Positions 46,824-56,705 of a DNA stretch of 64,000 bases are shown in pieces. The stretch's first letter is position 1, and every line of letters begins with the position of its first letter. The position numbers were made by a program, and so were the translations under genes. Below the pieces are notes generated by a model, which saw only the letters and a list, made by a program, of their open reading frames with translations, did not search any database and was not told where the DNA came from. This DNA comes from Terriglobia bacterium (GTDB lineage: Bacteria > Acidobacteriota > Terriglobia > Terriglobales > Acidobacteriaceae): positions 372,001 to 436,000 of the forward strand of contig JAIQFD010000001.1 of assembly GCA_020073495.1 (NCBI GenBank). The letters are read 5' to 3'.

Positions 46824-46977
46824 GTGAGTCCCTCACGACTATTCTCCGGATTGCCGGACTTTCAGCAGTGATGGGCACCACATGGCGCTGTGACGAGCAA
46901 ACCGGTGGTGCGGTCTGGCTTGGGCGGGGAGATTGAAGAGGGCGGCGCGATCGGACGGGCCGATCGCGCGCCGCCGC

Positions 46978-48093
46978 TCACTGCTGGAAGAGGTAGATCG
47001 CCATGGGGTGGTTGTTCACGGTGTCCTGGGCGAGCAGAAAGATGACGAACTTGTTTTCTGGATTGCCCACCACGGCGACCGCGGGAAATGAAGGATTGGC
47101 CCCGATGGTCACGCTTGCCGCCTTGTACAAACCATTGCTAACGCTGTCCTGAGTCCCCAGGTTGATGGTCATGTTGGTAGCGTGCGCCTGGGTCGGGTCG
47201 TCATTCGGAAAGGTGCCCCCCGTCATGCTCGTTCCCGCCCCGCCACCGAAGCCGGCCATCTGGCTCCTCGCCGCCGCACCCGGCTCATACAGGAAGCCGA
47301 GGTAATTCCCGGCGACGACGCTACCTGTGTTGAGTGGGCCGGAGGGCTCGATCACGCCAGCCTCTCCCTGACCTCCCGGACCTTCGTCCGCTGCAAATAT
47401 CCCCGATGGGCCGACTCCGACGGTGACCGTGTTCTGGATCGTCGGGCTCGGCGGGATGGTAATGACGGAGTTGCTGCAGTTGCCGGGCGAGAGCGCTGCT
47501 CCTACATCCTTGGGAGTGCCCCCCAACGTTGCCTGCGTCAGGCTGGAGAAATTCCAGATGTTTCCGTTGGTGCTTGCCTGGACGCTGCCGAATGCCACGT
47601 CGCTCCCCACCGCCCAACTCGAGCTGGGGACGGTCACGAATTCGAAGCCGACGGTCCCGCTGATGTTGAGGCAGGTGCCAGTCGGCGTCTGGATCAGCGC
47701 GATGAGATCATTCGTGTCGTCGCCCGGGCGGGCCAGCACGGCCCGGCTCAGGATCTCCAGCGCATAACCCGAAGGCACAGCGTTGACGCTGAATTTCAGG
47801 AATCCCCCGGCGTTCACAAAGGTGCCATTCACCGTCGGCGTGCCAGCGGTCTTGTCCTGCGCGCTGAAAGTGTTGCCGGTGTGATCGATGTGCACGGTCC
47901 AAATGTCTCCAGGAGTGGCCGTTCCCGTGTAGTCGTTCACCTGGGTCGGTGCGGGCGGGTTGGGAAGACTACCGGCGAAGCCTTTGCTGACGAAAGAGCC
48001 GGTGGTCGTGTTGCAGCCCGCAAGCAGCGCTGCAATGGAAAAGGCAAGCGTCAGTACCGCTGCCCACAAGGTCCTTCTCTGCGCGAGATTCAT
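46978..48093 (-). CDS. Putative lipoprotein, beta-rich, unknown function
   Basis: The 371-residue product has a lipoprotein signal (TLAFSIAALLAGCNTTTGSF, lipobox LLAGC) and then beta-rich sequence with many Gly/Thr/Asn residues (DIWTVHIDHTGNTFSAQDKT). No catalytic motif is seen. It is probably anchored in the outer membrane facing the periplasm or outside. Such lipoproteins are frequent in Acidobacteriota; I do not recognise a named family. Confidence 0.75.
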   Translation of the reverse strand: MNLAQRRTLWAAVLTLAFSIAALLAGCNTTTGSFVSKGFAGSLPNPPAPTQVNDYTGTATPGDIWTVHIDHTGNTFSAQDKTAGTPTVNGTFVNAGGFLKFSVNAVPSGYALEILSRAVLARPGDDTNDLIALIQTPTGTCLNISGTVGFEFVTVPSSSWAVGSDVAFGSVQASTNGNIWNFSSLTQATLGGTPKDVGAALSPGNCSNSVITIPPSPTIQNTVTVGVGPSGIFAADEGPGGQGEAGVIEPSGPLNTGSVVAGNYLGFLYEPGAAARSQMAGFGGGAGTSMTGGTFPNDDPTQAHATNMTINLGTQDSVSNGLYKAASVTIGANPSFPAVAVVGNPENKFVIFLLAQDTVNNHPMAIYLFQQ

Positions 48094-48429
48094 GTTCCGC
48101 CTCTCGTGGATCTGACACCCATGTCCTTGGTGTTGGGCCCGGAGAACTAAACCCCCACTTGCATAAAGTGACCGGATTGTGAGAACCGATGACTATCGTG
48201 TCAAGATAAAAATCACGGCACTGGCCGCACTCGAATCCCATCGTACCGAAACAGGAGGCGCGCGGACAGAGGAATTGCTCCCGCCGGCAGGGATCCAGGA
48301 AGAATCGCATTCAGAAAGTTCTCGGGACTGTGAAGCGCGGCTGGGGCCGCAAAATCCGGGTTGGCGGGTAGGGTGGAACGGGGAAGGTGGTCAATTCCGA
48401 AAGCTGAGGCCGGGTAACGAATCCGCGAG
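48094..48429. other. Intergenic stretch, no gene seen
   Basis: These 336 bp lie between the lipoprotein start and the 3' end of the ATPase gene. I see no conserved frame, RNA gene or strong hairpin. The first 90 bp should carry the lipoprotein promoter, but no clear -35/-10 pair is visible. Confidence 0.35.
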
Positions 48430-48909
48430 CTACTGTCCGCAGTTTTTCACGGTCGCCGGCACGGGGAACTTGCGCATGTGGATCTCGGTCCCGCCGCGCT
48501 TGTACTCCACGTGGTCCATGAGCTGATTGATGAGAAAGACGCCGCGGCCGTGCTCCGAATAAACATTCTCGCCCACGCACGGGTTGGGCAGGCTGTCGGG
48601 ATCGAAGCCCTGCCCGGGATCGCGCACTACCACCAGCATCCCGTGCACGTCGTCGCAAGCCACGCAACATTCCACCTTGCGCGCGGGATCGCCCGCGGCG
48701 CCATGGATGATGGCGTTGGTCAGCGCCTCCCGCATGGCCAGCTCGACGTCCTGTTCGTGCCCGCAGGCGCATTTCATCGCCGTCACGATCTTCATGAAGC
48801 CGTCGATCACCTCGGAAAGCCGGGTGACCTCGGCCGGGAACACCATATCCATCTTGACCTTGAGGTTATCGGCGTAAAACTCGCACGTGGGCAGCGATTG
48901 TTCCGGCAT
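48430..48909 (-). CDS. RsbW-type anti-sigma factor / histidine-kinase-like ATPase
   Basis: The protein (159 residues from ATG 48909) has GHKL ATPase motifs: N-box VELAMREALTNAIIHGAAGD, G1 VVVRDPGQGFDPDSLPNPC and G2 EHGRGVFLINQLMDHVEY. It lacks a histidine-phosphotransfer domain, as in RsbW/SpoIIAB serine kinases that bind anti-anti-sigma factors or sigma factors. A likely network partner in the window is the SpoIIE-type phosphatase at 56940-58220, although not adjacent. Confidence 0.88.
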   Translation of the reverse strand: MPEQSLPTCEFYADNLKVKMDMVFPAEVTRLSEVIDGFMKIVTAMKCACGHEQDVELAMREALTNAIIHGAAGDPARKVECCVACDDVHGMLVVVRDPGQGFDPDSLPNPCVGENVYSEHGRGVFLINQLMDHVEYKRGGTEIHMRKFPVPATVKNCGQ

Positions 48910-49010
48910 GGCTCTCTCCGGCTGACCCATTGTACGACCACAGTAGCGGGTTCACTCGACTAGTCATTGCCAACAAGGACTGGCGGCGGCACTCTAGGGT
49001 CACAAGATTG

Positions 49011-49038
49011 TTGACACCCATTCCCAAATCGGTATAAT
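49011..49038 (+). promoter_or_regulatory. Promoter of the metYX operon
   Basis: A perfect TTGACA (49011-49016) and a perfect TATAAT (49033-49038) are separated by 16 bp. The expected transcription start is near 49045, at or within a base or two of the ATG at 49046, so the leader peptide mRNA is probably leaderless. Confidence 0.85.
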
Positions 49039-49045
49039 CCTTGCC

Positions 49046-50568
<1,523 letters not shown>

Positions 50569-50570
50569 TC

Positions 50571-51692
50571 ATGGCTGCGCTGCAACCGACCTTCGAGGGC
50601 GACGTCACCCTGCGCGAGCAGCCGTTTGTGCTCGACTGCGGGGCGCAGTTGCCCTCGGTCACTCTCCACTACGCCGTGTACGGCGATCCGGCGCGGCTAC
50701 CCGTGGTGCTGGTGTGCCACGCGCTCTCCGGCTCGGCGCGCGCGGCCGAGTGGTGGCCGCAGCTCTACGCACCCCGCGCGCCTCTCGACCGCTTCGCCTC
50801 CGTCTGCTTCAACATCGTTGGCTCGTGTTACGGTTCGACCGGGCCGACTTCGGTCGATCCGGCCACCGACCGGGCGTATGGACCCGAGTTCCCTCCCGTG
50901 ACCATCGCTGACATCGTGCGCGCGCAGGCTTCGGCGCTGGAAACTCTCGGCATCCACAAGCTGTACGCCGTGATCGGCGCCTCCATCGGCGGGATGCAGG
51001 CGCTGCAGTGGGCGATCGATTTCCCGGAGCGCGTGGAACGATGTATCGCCATCGGCGCGGCGCCGCTCAGCGCCATGGGACTGGCCTTCAACCACCTCCA
51101 GCGCCAGGCGATCCGCCTCGATCCCGGCTGGGAGGACGGGCGATACGCCCGCCAGCCCGCGTCCGGCCTGGGGCTGGCCCGCGCCATCGCCATGTGCACC
51201 TATAAGTCGGCGACCCTGTTTGACGAGCGGCACGCGCGGCGCCCCAACCCGCACGAGGACCCCTACCGCTCTCTCGACGCCCGTTTCGACGTCGCCGGCT
51301 ACCTCGATCACCAGGGTGCGAAGATGGTCGCCCGCTTTGACGCCAACTCCTACCTGGTGATCTCGAAGGCCATGGACACCTTCGACCCGGTGCGCGGCTA
51401 CACTTCCGACCAGGCGGCGTTCGGGCGCATCCGTGCCCGCACCACCCTGGTCGGCATCAGCACCGACTGGCTTTTCCCTGCCACCGACGTGTGGTCGCTC
51501 TCCCAGCGCATCCGCGGCGCGGGCGCGACATGCGATTACGCCGAGATCGACAGCGGACACGGCCACGATGGGTTCCTCGCCGACGCGCACCTGCTCGAGC
51601 CCATTCTGCTTAAGGCGCTCGACGTCCAGCCGAGGGGCGCCGTGGCGGCGCATACCCTCACCAAGGAGCTGCGTAATGGAACAGGTGACTGA
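50571..51692 (+). CDS. metX: Homoserine O-acetyltransferase
   Basis: The 373-residue alpha/beta hydrolase-fold protein has CHALSGSARAAEWWPQLYAP, the nucleophile elbow GASIGGMQALQW with S138, GISTDWLFPATD and the catalytic His region SGHGHDGFLADAH. It makes O-acetylhomoserine for MetY; some members use succinyl-CoA. It starts 2 bp after metY and overlaps the SDR remnant by 17 bp. Confidence 0.95.
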   Translation: MAALQPTFEGDVTLREQPFVLDCGAQLPSVTLHYAVYGDPARLPVVLVCHALSGSARAAEWWPQLYAPRAPLDRFASVCFNIVGSCYGSTGPTSVDPATDRAYGPEFPPVTIADIVRAQASALETLGIHKLYAVIGASIGGMQALQWAIDFPERVERCIAIGAAPLSAMGLAFNHLQRQAIRLDPGWEDGRYARQPASGLGLARAIAMCTYKSATLFDERHARRPNPHEDPYRSLDARFDVAGYLDHQGAKMVARFDANSYLVISKAMDTFDPVRGYTSDQAAFGRIRARTTLVGISTDWLFPATDVWSLSQRIRGAGATCDYAEIDSGHGHDGFLADAHLLEPILLKALDVQPRGAVAAHTLTKELRNGTGD

Positions 51693-51827
51693 ACAGGAGA
51701 TTCGCGTCCCCAGGGACCTGCTGCACTACCGGGTGGCGGTCGTGACCGGCGGGTCCCGCGGCATCGGCCGCGACACATCACCGGCGAGGTGCTGAACGTC
51801 AACGGAGGCGCCGTGCTCTGCGAATGA
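51676..51827 (+). pseudogene. SDR (FabG-like) remnant with internal deletion
   Basis: From ATG 51676 the frame reads VPRDLLHYRVAVVTGGSRGIGRD, the N-terminal Rossmann motif TGGSRGIG of a short-chain dehydrogenase, and then stops after a few residues. In the next frame the sequence reads HITGEVLNVNGGAVLCE and stops at 51825, which is the usual C-terminal end of FabG-like SDRs. Some 200 codons, including the catalytic Ser-Tyr-Lys region, are missing. It overlaps metX by 17 bp and was once the third gene of the operon. Confidence 0.8.
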
Positions 51828-51833
51828 TTGCTA

Positions 51834-54299
51834 TCAGTTCACGTTCACCGTGACGGGCACGATGTGGATGTCTGCATTACTCTTGCCCTGGAGGACGATC
51901 GTCCCCGACTCCGGTACCGGCGGTGGAGGTGGGGGCGGAGGCGTCACGTTCGATCCGCTGCTGCCGCCGCATCCTGCCAGCATGGCCACCAGCAGCAGCA
52001 TGGCGATGAACGTGGCCGCCAGCGCAGTCTTCTTCTTCGTGCTCCAGCGCTTCCTGTCATCTCTGCCCACGAGCAGGAAGCCGGCTATTAGGGCCGTTCC
52101 CCCTCCAGTCCAGGCAAAGAACGTCGGCGAAGCACCGGGTCGCGGTGCGAGCTTCGCCGTGGCGGACGCCGTGATCATGAAGGAGGGGTTTCCGGGAGGC
52201 GACATCGCACTCGGCGGCGTACAGGTCACGCCTGCCAGAGACGTCGGCACGATGCAACTGAACGTGATAGTCCCGTTGAAGCCATTCATCCCCTGGAGCG
52301 AAACCATCACCGGCTGCGAGGTTCCGTGGGTCACAGTGAGGCTCTGCGTCGTGCTGCTGATCGTGAAGTCCGGCGGCGCCGGCGTGCTGGTGGTGCCCGT
52401 GCTCAATTCCGTGATCAGGTTGTAGGCATCCACCGAGCCAAGCCCGCTGGCCAGGTCGTATCCGAGCCCCGCCGTGAAGCCGATCGGCACGCCGCTGGGA
52501 CAGCCCGGCGATCCGGACTGGCATGGAACCTTGTTGTCCACGGCGGTAATGTCATGGAACGCATCTGTCGAGCCGGCTACGACAAGCCCGTACAGGAGCG
52601 GATTCACGTTCCCGACGGGGGTAGGCTGTCCCTGATTCTTCAGTGCCTGGTTCAACAGCGCGACCATGCCCGCGAAACTAGGTGTACCGGCGGAGGTCCC
52701 GCCAATCGCGTCCAGAAAGGTACCCGAGTCGCGGAACCCGTTCGTGCAATCCGCGGGAGTTTGCTGACTGGCACAGATCAGGTAGCCGTCGTGGATGAAC
52801 GCTGCGGCTAAGGAAATGTCAGGCACGTCGCGCGCGCCGTCGGCGGGGGTGAGCGCAGTCTGCCAGGGTGGCTTCGGGAAGATGGCACTGGCGCCGCCGC
52901 CTCCCGCTGCGAGGCTGCCCGCAGCGACGGTCTCGTTCCACACCAGTTCCGGGATGTAGGAGAGGGCTGAGCCGTTCGAGCTGTTATTCGCCGTGCTCCA
53001 AAATTGGGATGCGTTGGCACCCTCATTGAACTGCGTCCCTCCGACTCCCGTGACATAGGGGCTGCTGGCAGGGAAATCCACCGCTAGTCCATGGATAGCT
53101 GTCGGAGCGGTAGGATCTTCGCAATCGGCGGCGCCGGTATCGCCGCCGGGGCCGACCACCGTCTGGCCTTGCAGATTCGCCTGCTGCAAAACAGTGTTTA
53201 TGGAATTGAGCTCGGCAATGGGCCAACCGTTGGGCGTAGTCGAATTCTCACAAAGGCCATAGCTGATGCTGATCACCGGGACAAACTGTGCCGGTTGACC
53301 GTTCGGGGAGATCGGGAAATTGACCGTATAGGTCAGCGAATCGAACACGCTCATGTTAGCTGCTGTGCCCGCGTTGACGTAGATGACGGTGGCATTGCGC
53401 GCCACCGCGCCGGCCCACTCCACGTCCAGGTCCGCTTCTCCGATGTCGCTTGTCGAGATCCCGGTATTGGCTCCAGGGATCTGCTGCACGAATGGCGGAT
53501 TCGCGGACAGCCCGGACAAACTGCGGAAGGTAGCGATATCGCTTAGCGGGATGGCTGTCTGTCCCATGACCGCCAGCCATTGTCCTGTCCCATCGATGCC
53601 GGCGTCGTACAACGGCTTCAGGTGGTAGATGGTCGCGAAATCGTCGGGCGTCAGGTAATGGCTGCCGCTGATGCTGGAAGTGAACCTCGGCTGCGCACTG
53701 CGGATACCTCGCGGCTTCGGCCGGAAATCGTGCAGGCCGCGTATGCCCAGCACCACATTTGTCAGAGCGTGGGGGAGCGACGGCTCTGCCGCGTTGGCGA
53801 AGTGCGCCTCCCCGTTCACTACGTAGTTGTGGATCTCGGTGCCGAACGCCGCCTGCACCTGCGCGGCAGTCCCGCTGAAGGCGATGTACTGCCGTCCTCG
53901 CGCCTTTTCGACGATGGTGAACCCCTGCGCTTGCAGCCAGTCGGCCGTCCTGGCGAGATCGCCTTCGCTCGCCCCAAAACGGTCGGCATACTGCTCCGGC
54001 GTCAGCCACTTGTGATAGTTCGGCGAGGAAGGGTCCATCTGTTCGCGCAGGAGATTGTCGAGGTCGGCCTCCTGCGCCGCCGTTCGATTGAAGAACAGCG
54101 TGATGCGCTGGAGGGGGAACGATCCCGCCACTTTGCCGGTGTCGAATCTCGCCTGTGCGAGAGGATGCACGTTCCCGCGAAGCGCCGTGCGCGCCTCGTC
54201 GATCGTGGTGGGGATCCGATTGTAGCCCTGCGCCAGCGCCGTCGAGGCGGCCAGCAGAAGGCTCGCAAACAATACCCAATATCCTGACGTTCTTCTCAT
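51834..54299 (-). CDS. S53-family (kumamolisin/sedolisin) secreted peptidase
   Basis: The protein (821 residues from ATG 54299) has a signal peptide (WVLFASLLLAASTALAQG), a pro-kumamolisin activation domain (about 35-185, YHKWLTPEQYADRFGASEGD) and a catalytic domain. The Glu/Asp pair lies in IGEADLDVEWAGA, the oxyanion Asp in VVGPGGDTGAADC and the nucleophile Ser in IGGTSAGTPSFAGMVALL. An Ig-like C-terminal domain and two hydrophobic segments (FFAWTGGGTALIAGFLLVG and ATFIAMLLLVAMLAGCGG) follow. It is an exported, probably acid-active, serine-carboxyl peptidase. The start is by signal peptide; no clear ribosome site is seen. Confidence 0.9.
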   Translation of the reverse strand: MRRTSGYWVLFASLLLAASTALAQGYNRIPTTIDEARTALRGNVHPLAQARFDTGKVAGSFPLQRITLFFNRTAAQEADLDNLLREQMDPSSPNYHKWLTPEQYADRFGASEGDLARTADWLQAQGFTIVEKARGRQYIAFSGTAAQVQAAFGTEIHNYVVNGEAHFANAAEPSLPHALTNVVLGIRGLHDFRPKPRGIRSAQPRFTSSISGSHYLTPDDFATIYHLKPLYDAGIDGTGQWLAVMGQTAIPLSDIATFRSLSGLSANPPFVQQIPGANTGISTSDIGEADLDVEWAGAVARNATVIYVNAGTAANMSVFDSLTYTVNFPISPNGQPAQFVPVISISYGLCENSTTPNGWPIAELNSINTVLQQANLQGQTVVGPGGDTGAADCEDPTAPTAIHGLAVDFPASSPYVTGVGGTQFNEGANASQFWSTANNSSNGSALSYIPELVWNETVAAGSLAAGGGGASAIFPKPPWQTALTPADGARDVPDISLAAAFIHDGYLICASQQTPADCTNGFRDSGTFLDAIGGTSAGTPSFAGMVALLNQALKNQGQPTPVGNVNPLLYGLVVAGSTDAFHDITAVDNKVPCQSGSPGCPSGVPIGFTAGLGYDLASGLGSVDAYNLITELSTGTTSTPAPPDFTISSTTQSLTVTHGTSQPVMVSLQGMNGFNGTITFSCIVPTSLAGVTCTPPSAMSPPGNPSFMITASATAKLAPRPGASPTFFAWTGGGTALIAGFLLVGRDDRKRWSTKKKTALAATFIAMLLLVAMLAGCGGSSGSNVTPPPPPPPPVPESGTIVLQGKSNADIHIVPVTVNVN

Positions 54300-54463
54300 A
54301 GCTGTGTCGATTCTCTCTTCCTCGCAGGACGCAAGGGGGCGTGTCGCCGAATGTCGAGGCATTATCCTTAGAACACTCCAGGCACTGCAAGGTTGCCACT
54401 ACTTTGGTGAGTTCGTTGGTACATGTACCAATCCGGAACGAGGACTGTGTGGGAACAGATGTA

Positions 54464-54626
54464 TGGCGGAGAGAGAGGGATTCGAACTTGAGCCGCTCCG
54501 CGGGCGTGAGCGCGCAGCGCGGGAGCCCGCTGGCGAAATTTGAGCCGTCTTGCCGGCGTCCGAGCCGGCAGGCGAAATCCTGAGCCTCGAGCAGCGAGGC
54601 GAAGGACCTCGCACCTTCCAAAATGC
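54464..54626. repeat. tRNA-Ser 3'-end tandem repeat, unit 1 (163 bp)
   Basis: The unit begins with a 24-bp copy (54464-54487) of the tRNA-Ser 3' end: CCA, acceptor strand and part of the T-arm, read on the minus strand. A GC-rich palindromic filler follows (GCGGGCGTGAGCGCG then CGGGAGCCCGC) and a second palindromic insert near 54552-54575. It ends with GAAGGACCTC and AAAATGC. Confidence 0.75.
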
Positions 54627-54746
54627 TGGCGGAGAGAGAGGGATTCGAACTTGAGCCCCTCAGCGGGCGTGAGCGCGAAGCGCGGGAGCCCGCTGGCGAA
54701 ACCCTGAGGAGCGCAGCGACGAAGGACCTCGGGGCGGGCAAAATGC
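54627..54746. repeat. tRNA-Ser 3'-end tandem repeat, unit 2 (120 bp)
   Basis: The unit begins with the same 24-bp tRNA-Ser 3' fragment (54627-54650), then GC-rich palindromic filler almost identical to unit 1, and ends with GAAGGACCTC plus AAAATGC directly before the 3' end of the intact tRNA-Ser gene. Unit 1 differs mainly by an extra insert of about 43 bp. Confidence 0.75.
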
Positions 54747-54836
54747 TGGCGGAGAGAGAGGGATTCGAACCCTCGATACGGTTTCCCGTATACACGCTTT
54801 CCAAGCGTGCGCCTTCAGCCACTCGGCCATCTCTCC
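54747..54836 (-). tRNA. tRNA-Ser(GGA)
   Basis: The minus strand folds as a class II tRNA of 90 nt with encoded CCA (54747-54749): acceptor GGAGAGA/TCTCTCC, discriminator G, anticodon stem CACGC/GCGTG with loop TTGGAAA giving anticodon GGA, a long variable arm (TACGG/CCGTA) and T-arm GAGGG-TTCGAAT-CCCTC. Two partial copies of its 3' end follow in tandem downstream. Confidence 0.97.
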
Positions 54837-54888
54837 GGTGAGACGTAACCAGGCAGGCGAGCCCGGGTGAGCTCGTTGTTTATTCTAA

Positions 54889-54939
54889 CAGGAGGCAGGA
54901 TGAGGGCGGCGGGAGGCAGGTCCTGCATCCTGCCTCCTG
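54889..54939. terminator. Inverted repeat at the 3' end of bacterioferritin gene
   Basis: CAGGAGGCAGGATG (54889-54902) is exactly complementary to CATCCTGCCTCCTG (54926-54939) with a 23-nt loop. It lies 4 bp after the bfr stop and may stop transcription or be a dispersed repeat; similar GCAGGAGG-rich sequence lies at 59757-59850 after pmbA. Confidence 0.5.
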
Positions 54940-54943
54940 CCAG

Positions 54944-55420
54944 CTAATCGTCCTTGTGCAGTTGCTGGGCGAGGTAGTTCTCGATGCCCATCTCGTCGAT
55001 GGCGTGGAGTTGGGCCTCGAGCCAGTCGATGTGCTCTTCCTCGTCCACCAGGATGTGCTCGAAGAGCTCGCGCGAGCCGCCGTCCTTGAGCCGGTCGCAC
55101 TCGACGATGAACTCGTTGAGGCGCTTGACCGCGTCGTACTCCAGCTTCACATCGTTCTTGAACTGCGACTCGACGTTCTGCCCGATGTTGATCCTGAAGT
55201 AGTCGCTCATGTTGGGCGTGCCGTCGAGGTAGAGGATGCGCTCCATCAGCTTCTCGGCGTGCTTCATCTCCTCGATGGATTCCTTGCGGGTGTGCTTGGC
55301 CAGCCGCTCGTACTTCCAGTTCTCCAGCATCTCGGCGTGGAGGAAGTACTGGTTGATGGCCGTCAGCTCGGCCTTGAGCGCCTCGTTCAGCATCGCGATG
55401 ACTTTGGAATCGCCTTTCAC
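54944..55420 (-). CDS. bfr: Bacterioferritin
   Basis: The protein (158 residues from GTG 55420) reads KGDSKVIAMLNEALKAELTA, with four-helix ferritin ligands: Glu in LKAELTAINQYF, EEMKHAEKLMERILYLDG with the candidate heme-binding Met, and VDEEEHIDWLEAQ. Length equals that of classic Bfr. It stores iron and detoxifies ferrous iron in the cytosol. The GTG start is preferred because family members begin M-KGD and AAAGGA lies 8 nt upstream; an ATG three codons earlier (55429) touches that ribosome site. Confidence 0.95.
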   Translation of the reverse strand: MKGDSKVIAMLNEALKAELTAINQYFLHAEMLENWKYERLAKHTRKESIEEMKHAEKLMERILYLDGTPNMSDYFRINIGQNVESQFKNDVKLEYDAVKRLNEFIVECDRLKDGGSRELFEHILVDEEEHIDWLEAQLHAIDEMGIENYLAQQLHKDD

Positions 55421-55429
55421 GGGCAGCAT

Positions 55430-55731
55430 CCTTTCGCTAGGAATTGAAGGGCGGATAAGGATAGCAGAGGAAGCGCCGCTCCAGATTTGTACCCCCCTGC
55501 CCCCGGCTTTGCCTAACAAGCACGATAAAATCCTTAATTTGTAGGCAACAATCAGAGTTTTTAGGCAAGTGAAATTATACCAACCGGGTCTTCGGTTCGG
55601 GGAGTGTAGCGCAGCGTTTTCCAAATCAATCCCTTGGGGGTTTCCCGTGATTCTAAGTATTATGAAGCACGGCAAAAGCACCCGAATTCAAGGACAAGGA
55701 CATCAGAACGCTGCGTCAGCGTGCGGGAGAG
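55430..55731. other. Spacer with candidate bfr promoter and repeated TAGGCAA half-sites
   Basis: This AT-richer 302-bp spacer separates bfr from the HNH-like gene. TTTGCCTAA (55508-55516), TAGGCAA (55542-55548) and TTAGGCAA (55561-55568) are repeated half-sites around the expected bfr promoter and may bind a metal-responsive repressor. A stretch like the 5' end of a tRNA (55598-55614) and the in-frame codons upstream of the HNH-like ATG also lie here. Confidence 0.45.
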
Positions 55732-56253
55732 ATGTGTTCACGCTGCAAGAAGACGACCAGCCAGTCCCACTCCCATCTCGATAAATCAGTCACACTTGGA
55801 GAAGCCGCCCACATACGTGCCGCACGGCATGGAGAAGCGAGGTACATCGCTTCAATGACGGACGAAGAACGCGGACACATAGGTAACGGCATCTGGGTGT
55901 GCCGCCCGTGCCACAAGACAATCGACAGTGACGAAAACCTGTACACGATAGAGATCGTTCAAGCGTTGAAAGACCGCCATGAGGCGTGGATACTGGACGG
56001 CAAACCTAACTTAGAAAATGCAAGGAAGAAAGCTCGCATTCTTGAGTATCAGGGGCAGACAGTCGGGCAGCTAAACGGCTCGCGTCAATCGAACCCCTCT
56101 ACTGTATTCGTGGTCGATTGTAATGATGACAACGTGATCCTACGATTTGGGAACGCCGAGCAGCAGCCGATTAGCTGGCCTCTGAACGAAGTCACCTTGG
56201 AAACTGATGAGCGTGGCAGGTTCACAATCGTCCTTCACGGACATGGTAGGTAG
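55732..56253 (+). CDS. HNH-like zinc nuclease domain protein, possibly 5'-truncated or frameshifted
   Basis: The 173-residue frame has a CXXC zinc pair (MCSRCKKTT), an HNH-type core GEAAHIRAARHGEARYIA, NGIWVCRPCHKTIDSDENLY and a C-terminal beta-rich tail. The open frame continues upstream to a TGA at 55662 (KDKDIRTLRQRAGEMCSRC), and those residues look like the natural N-terminus, yet no start codon is in frame. An ATG at 55661 (MKHGKSTR) is in another frame, so a frameshift between about 55680 and 55700 is likely. Lower GC than the neighbours suggests transfer. Nuclease function is inferred. Confidence 0.6.
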   Translation: MCSRCKKTTSQSHSHLDKSVTLGEAAHIRAARHGEARYIASMTDEERGHIGNGIWVCRPCHKTIDSDENLYTIEIVQALKDRHEAWILDGKPNLENARKKARILEYQGQTVGQLNGSRQSNPSTVFVVDCNDDNVILRFGNAEQQPISWPLNEVTLETDERGRFTIVLHGHGR

Positions 56254-56677
56254 GAAAGAATTTGCTCCAAGAATGAGACTGTTTTACGTTCACGGTTCCT
56301 GTTTGGACACGAAACTTAAGGCCGGGTGCCCCGTCCTAGCCCGGTTTTGGCTAGGGCGGGCAAACTCCTTCGTGCGCCTTCGTGATCCTTTGTGCCCTTT
56401 GTGTTGAGCCTTTCTTCACCCAAAGCTCCACAATCTATAGCTCTCAGTAATAGTCAAGAACTATTTTTTCTCGCCTGCAACCCCTTGATCCCACGGCATC
56501 TACGGAACCGCCCCGCACGGCCGTGCCGACCCGATTTGCTATGCTCGATGTAGCGGGTCTCGCGCCCGCCGCGCTGCCCTCTACAGCGCTAGTTCATTGA
56601 CAAGAAAGATCCGTGCCGGACGCAATCACTAACTCCTTTACCCGACATATTTTGCGGAACTGCCGCTGCAATGAAAT

Positions 56678-56705
56678 GACTTAGCGACAAATATGTCGCT
56701 AAGTC
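56678..56705. repeat. 12-bp perfect inverted repeat
   Basis: GACTTAGCGACA, loop AATA, TGTCGCTAAGTC. It is flanked by two imperfect direct repeats of TCCTTTAC-nn-CGACATAT (about 56633-56650 and 56704-56720). It could be an operator, a small RNA hairpin or a mobile-element footprint. Confidence 0.7.

Noticed and set aside
54464-54770. CRISPR-like array of 24-bp repeats
   Set aside because: Only three copies with unequal 96-139 bp spacers that resemble each other; the repeat is the tRNA-Ser 3' end and no cas genes are near.
53356-54822. 488-codon minus-strand frame spanning the protease start, the repeats and tRNA-Ser
   Set aside because: It crosses a tRNA gene and tandem repeats and encodes no domain; the S53 protease frame is the real one.
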